DNA of 52,472 nucleotides from Lacticigenium naphthae DSM 19658 (GTDB lineage Bacteria > Bacillota > Bacilli > Lactobacillales > Carnobacteriaceae_A). Position 1 is the stretch's first letter. Every line of letters begins with the position of its first letter. Below, in pieces: positions 49,549 through 52,472 of this stretch. A program made the translations under genes and the position numbers. The notes under the pieces are model-generated. The model was given only the letters and a program-made list of their open reading frames with translations, did not search any database and was not told where the DNA came from. The stretch spans positions 1 to 52,472 of the forward strand of contig NZ_KE384467.1 in assembly GCF_000425865.1 (NCBI RefSeq). The letters run 5' to 3'.

Positions 49549-49562
49549 TAAAAACGCTTACA
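49549..49562. promoter_or_regulatory. cre-like site upstream of acoA
   Basis: TGTAAGCGTTTTTA (minus strand) matches the cre consensus with one mismatch. It lies about 25 bases before the start codon, where binding would block transcription. Confidence 0.55.
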
Positions 49563-49707
49563 AAGCCATTGTAACACTCCCTTTTTTTTGGTCAAATTTA
49601 TGCTCTCGCTACTTTAGGGTGGTCAGGTTCTTATTGTTTACTCTCGAAATGGGCGATTTCCAAAAGCCTTTATCTTTTCTATCGGCTTGCTTTCATTAGC
49701 AAAAAAC

Positions 49708-49748
49708 AAAAAAAGGAACGCTCTATCCTTAGATAAAGCGTTCCTTTT
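49708..49748 (-). terminator. Terminator after the metal ATPase gene
   Basis: AAAAGGAACGCT and AGCGTTCCTTTT with an inner TATC/GATA stem, followed by a T-run on the minus strand. Confidence 0.85.
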
Positions 49749-49758
49749 AAATTGATTT

Positions 49759-51663
49759 TTATACGGCTTTTGCTGTTTCAACTTGTCTGCTTTCTTTTTT
49801 TGGATTTTTTCTGCCTTTCAGTTTGAACTTCATCAGTCTCATTGCATTAAAGATAACAACTAGGATACTACCTTCGTGGACCAACATTCCAATAGACATA
49901 TTCATCCATTCGCTGAAGAAGACGCTGATCAACAAGACCAAGACCACACCTATTGCAATAAATATATTTTGTTTCATGTTTCGTGCGGTTGCCTTAGTCA
50001 ATCCTACTGCATGAGGCAAATGTCCAAAGTCCGAGTTCATTAAAACTACGTCGGATGTCTCAATTGCTACATCTGTTCCGCTGCCCATCGCAATACCGAT
50101 ATCTGCTAAAGCTAATGACGGACTGTCGTTGACACCATCACCGACAAAAGCCACGATTTGATTTTCTTTTTGTAGTTTTGCGATGTAAGCCGATTTATCT
50201 TCTGGTAGCATGTGTCCATGTGCTTCTGTCAAACCGAGTTCACGTGCAACGACATCAACTGTTCCTTGATTGTCTCCCGAAAGAACGACCAGATTTTTCA
50301 CACCTAGATCTTTCAATTCTTGCAAGTTTTCTTTTACTCCGCGTCGAACCTGATCACGAATACCCATCAGAACTTTTAATTCGCCATCGACTGCGGTCAG
50401 GACCAATGAGTTTCCTTCTTGTTCAAACCGTTTCGCATCTTCTTGAGCTTGCATATTCAGTTTGATGTTCTCTTTTTCCATCAATGCGACATTCCCGACT
50501 GCGACTCGATGACCATTCACACTGGCCACGATACCGCCGCCTTTGACGACTTCTGTTTCTCTGACAGTTGTTAAATCTACTTCCCCCACTTGATGGAGAA
50601 CAGCTTTTGCCAGAGGATGATCGGATTCACGTTCCACACTTGCCAAGTAGCCAAGTGTTTCAGCTGAGTTCTCTTCATAAAATTCTGTCTCTGCAACTGT
50701 TGGATTTCCAGCTGTCAACGTACCTGTTTTATCAAATACGATCGTATCTACTTTACTAAAGTCATGGATCACTTCACTGCCTTTTAGAAGGACACCATTA
50801 CGGGCACCATTTCCAATTCCAGCGACATTTGAAACGGGAACACCAATGACCAATGCTCCTGGACAACCAAGCACTAAGATAGTAATGGCTAATTCGATGT
50901 CTTGACTAAATACCCACACAACAAAAGCCAGACCCAAAACAGCAGGTGTATAATACTTGGAGAAATTGTCAATGAATCGCTCTGCTTCTGATTTAGAATC
51001 TTGTGCTTCTTCCACTAGTTCAATGATTTTACCAAAGGTGGTATCCTCGCCTACTCGATCTGCTCGGATTTGAATCGTTCCATTTTCTAAAATCGTTCCT
51101 GCAAAAACCTCAGAATCTGTTGCTTTATTTACTGGAACGGCTTCACCTGTAATACTAGCTTCATTGATATGACCTTCACCCGTGATAACAGTTCCATCTA
51201 CAGGAACTTTGGCACCCGTTTTAACTAGGAGGGTGTCTCCTTCGTCTACATCATCCACTTCTACTTCTTCAAATTCACCATTTTCCATTTGGCGTAGAGC
51301 GCTCTCAGGTGCCATTTCGGTCAATCCTTTGATAGCAGAACGCGTTTGATTCAATGTACGTTGTTCCAAGTAGTGACCAAATAAGAATAAAAAGGTAACG
51401 ATTGCAGATTCTTCATAGTTTTGAATCAATAGTGCTCCAGTTGCTGCAATGGTGATCAACAAATCGATACTGATGATTTTTACTTTTACCGCTTGATACG
51501 CTTGAATCGCGATCGGCGTGATCCCTAAGATAGATGCGATGATCAATGGCCACACAGAAAGTAGCTCATTTTCTAAAACGAAGTGACTAAAAAATCCTAG
51601 TACGATCAAAGATCCACTGATCAATGTGATCTGATTTTTCTTACTCAATATATACCGTTGCAT
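49759..51663 (-). CDS. Heavy-metal P-type ATPase with CPG motif
   Basis: P1B-type ATPase of 634 aa lacking any N-terminal metal-binding domain or His tail. The transmembrane metal motif is CPG (C267 in LGCPGALVIGVPVSN) instead of the common CPC, CPH or SPC. TGEA in place of TGES, Asp311 in FDKTGTLTAG, ESDHPLAKA and GDGVNDSPS follow in order. The last TM helices carry LVHEGSILVVIFNAMRL, a His-Glu motif also seen in Zn/Co-type pumps. Metal identity is uncertain: Zn2+, Cd2+, Co2+ or Fe2+ are all possible. A MerR, ArsR or CopY regulator is not adjacent. A terminator follows. Confidence 0.9.
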   Translation of the reverse strand: MQRYILSKKNQITLISGSLIVLGFFSHFVLENELLSVWPLIIASILGITPIAIQAYQAVKVKIISIDLLITIAATGALLIQNYEESAIVTFLFLFGHYLEQRTLNQTRSAIKGLTEMAPESALRQMENGEFEEVEVDDVDEGDTLLVKTGAKVPVDGTVITGEGHINEASITGEAVPVNKATDSEVFAGTILENGTIQIRADRVGEDTTFGKIIELVEEAQDSKSEAERFIDNFSKYYTPAVLGLAFVVWVFSQDIELAITILVLGCPGALVIGVPVSNVAGIGNGARNGVLLKGSEVIHDFSKVDTIVFDKTGTLTAGNPTVAETEFYEENSAETLGYLASVERESDHPLAKAVLHQVGEVDLTTVRETEVVKGGGIVASVNGHRVAVGNVALMEKENIKLNMQAQEDAKRFEQEGNSLVLTAVDGELKVLMGIRDQVRRGVKENLQELKDLGVKNLVVLSGDNQGTVDVVARELGLTEAHGHMLPEDKSAYIAKLQKENQIVAFVGDGVNDSPSLALADIGIAMGSGTDVAIETSDVVLMNSDFGHLPHAVGLTKATARNMKQNIFIAIGVVLVLLISVFFSEWMNMSIGMLVHEGSILVVIFNAMRLMKFKLKGRKNPKKESRQVETAKAV

Positions 51664-52012
51664 GATTCATTCCTCCAATATTTTTTCCTTGATAAACGTT
51701 TATACCATTCAACTATCGATTGTATTCAAGTTGGGATAGCCATTCTCAATAGTCTTTTGTCTTTCAACTGATCGCCCGGCTATTCTCTTCTTTATTTTCC
51801 ATTCATCCTTTACCCATCCACATGGATCTTTCCTACTTGATACCGCCTCTTTCTCTTTACAATTACAACTATAAGCTATTACTGACCAATAAAAATTGAC
51901 TGCCATCAAGTTTGATTGAATTGGATCCACTTTTTTAGATATGTAATCAGTACAGGTGTATCAGTGATCGAAGATCACACTATTCAGCACTTTTTTTTAA
52001 TTACATTGAACA
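51664..52012. other. Intergenic region upstream of the metal ATPase
   Basis: TTGAAT and TATAAA (about 51700-51730, minus strand, roughly 19 bases apart) may be the ATPase promoter. GTGATCGAAGATCAC near 51964-51978 is a short dyad. A 73-aa frame at 51709-51930 has no convincing features. Nothing else recognised. Confidence 0.35.
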
Positions 52013-52054
52013 AAAAATGATCCTAGCAAGAACAATCTCTTCTTTCTAGGATCG
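52013..52054 (-). terminator. Terminator after the 101-aa gene
   Basis: TGATCCTAG and CTAGGATCG pair across a 19-base loop, followed by TTTTTTG on the minus strand. Confidence 0.7.
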
Positions 52055-52072
52055 TATTCTGTTCACAGTTTT

Positions 52073-52378
52073 TTACGAAACAGCATCTATCTGATAAGCT
52101 TTGTCTGTTTCAGAAAGCATGTTATACACTGCTTCATAAGCGCCACAGGCATCTTCAGGAATTGCATAGTTTTCTGTTACTTCACGTAACTGAGTGAACT
52201 CCCTGTCCAGATCTGGCCTAGCTGAACCGGCCTTTTTTGTTTTTTTATTGATTTGATTAAATAATTCACGGACTTCAAACGTTTCAGGATGATTTTTCCC
52301 ATGTGCACGAGTTATTGCTAAGGTAAATAATTTCAACTTAGGAAAATACTTGTTTTTAACTTCATTAAATGCCGTCAT
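52073..52378 (-). CDS. Small protein resembling part of ScdA/YtfE iron-sulfur repair proteins
   Basis: A 101-aa soluble helical protein. The segment LREVTENYAIPEDACGAYEAVY resembles the LRxxTxxYxxPxDACxxY pattern of the di-iron ScdA/YtfE/RIC repair family, and HPETFEVRELFNQI resembles the helix before it. The full proteins are 220-240 aa and carry several more His and Glu ligands; only two His are present here. It is either a shortened relative or a domain with another role. It has good composition and a terminator, so it is probably a real gene. No start-site problem seen. Confidence 0.55.
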   Translation of the reverse strand: MTAFNEVKNKYFPKLKLFTLAITRAHGKNHPETFEVRELFNQINKKTKKAGSARPDLDREFTQLREVTENYAIPEDACGAYEAVYNMLSETDKAYQIDAVS

Positions 52379-52472
52379 GAATCAGCCCTTCTTCCTTGAT
52401 TGGATCCTTTGCACTTACTTTACGCAGGTCAAACAACTTTTACTTTTGTTTTCAATACGGGATACCCTACGT

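Noticed and set aside
51709-51930. 73-aa gene upstream of the metal ATPase
   Set aside because: No ribosome binding site, low-complexity composition, and it covers the probable ATPase promoter.

Overview
The window looks like a chromosomal segment of a low-GC Gram-positive bacterium of the order Lactobacillales. The supporting signs are strong AGGAGG-type ribosome binding sites, PTS permeases, cre-like CcpA sites, an Mga-type regulator, DegV, YolD and a LysW-type transporter behind a lysine riboswitch. A Carnobacteriaceae-like genus is my guess, by inference only. Nearly all genes are on the minus strand. The clear plus-strand genes are a DUF368 lipid-carrier transporter, a PfkB-type sugar-phosphate kinase and one or two very small ORFs.

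Left third (1-17600): a GH13 alpha-glucosidase and a GH65 disaccharide phosphorylase, a CHASE-GGDEF diguanylate cyclase, an esterase, OsmC, a thioredoxin-like protein, tRNA-Arg(CCT), and a lipoprotein gene with a broken signal-peptide region. Next come a fructose-family PTS (EIIA, EIIB, EIIC) and a cellobiose-type unit: a GntR/HutC regulator, a GH1 6-phospho-beta-glucosidase and CelB-type EIIC. The promoter of the last gene can be read directly, with a cre-like site over the -10 box and a large palindrome beside it.

Middle (17600-38000): a CopB-type ATPase with a cop operator, a glycosyltransferase beside a decayed gene, and an orphan YolD gene with a LexA box inside its promoter. These are followed by a triple-domain RidA protein, an oxidoreductase, an Mga-like regulator, an aldo/keto reductase and a metallophosphoesterase. 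Then come a winged-helix PfkB-like protein lacking the usual catalytic Asp, a CmpX-like membrane protein, and a DegV/SDR/GNAT/DUF503/YeeE series.

Right (38000-52472): DUF368, a macro-domain protein, a lysine-riboswitch-controlled NhaC-family transporter (probably LysW), and an orphan biotin-carrying oxaloacetate decarboxylase alpha / pyruvate carboxylase B protein. A PfkB-family kinase, an acetoin/pyruvate dehydrogenase E1alpha-E1beta-E2 operon without E3, a metal ATPase with a CPG motif and a small protein resembling part of ScdA/YtfE complete the window.

The most unusual content is intergenic. At least four unrelated families of structured repeats recur: (a) 255-bp and 306/307-bp tandem arrays full of GAGTGTC/GACACTC inverted repeats; (b) large terminator-like hairpins with an invariant core and compensating changes in the outer stem; (c) 52-bp hairpin units around GGAGTTTTG/CAAACTCC whose arms co-vary; (d) a 75-bp element at the 3' end of two unrelated genes. 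These are the best candidates for something undescribed.
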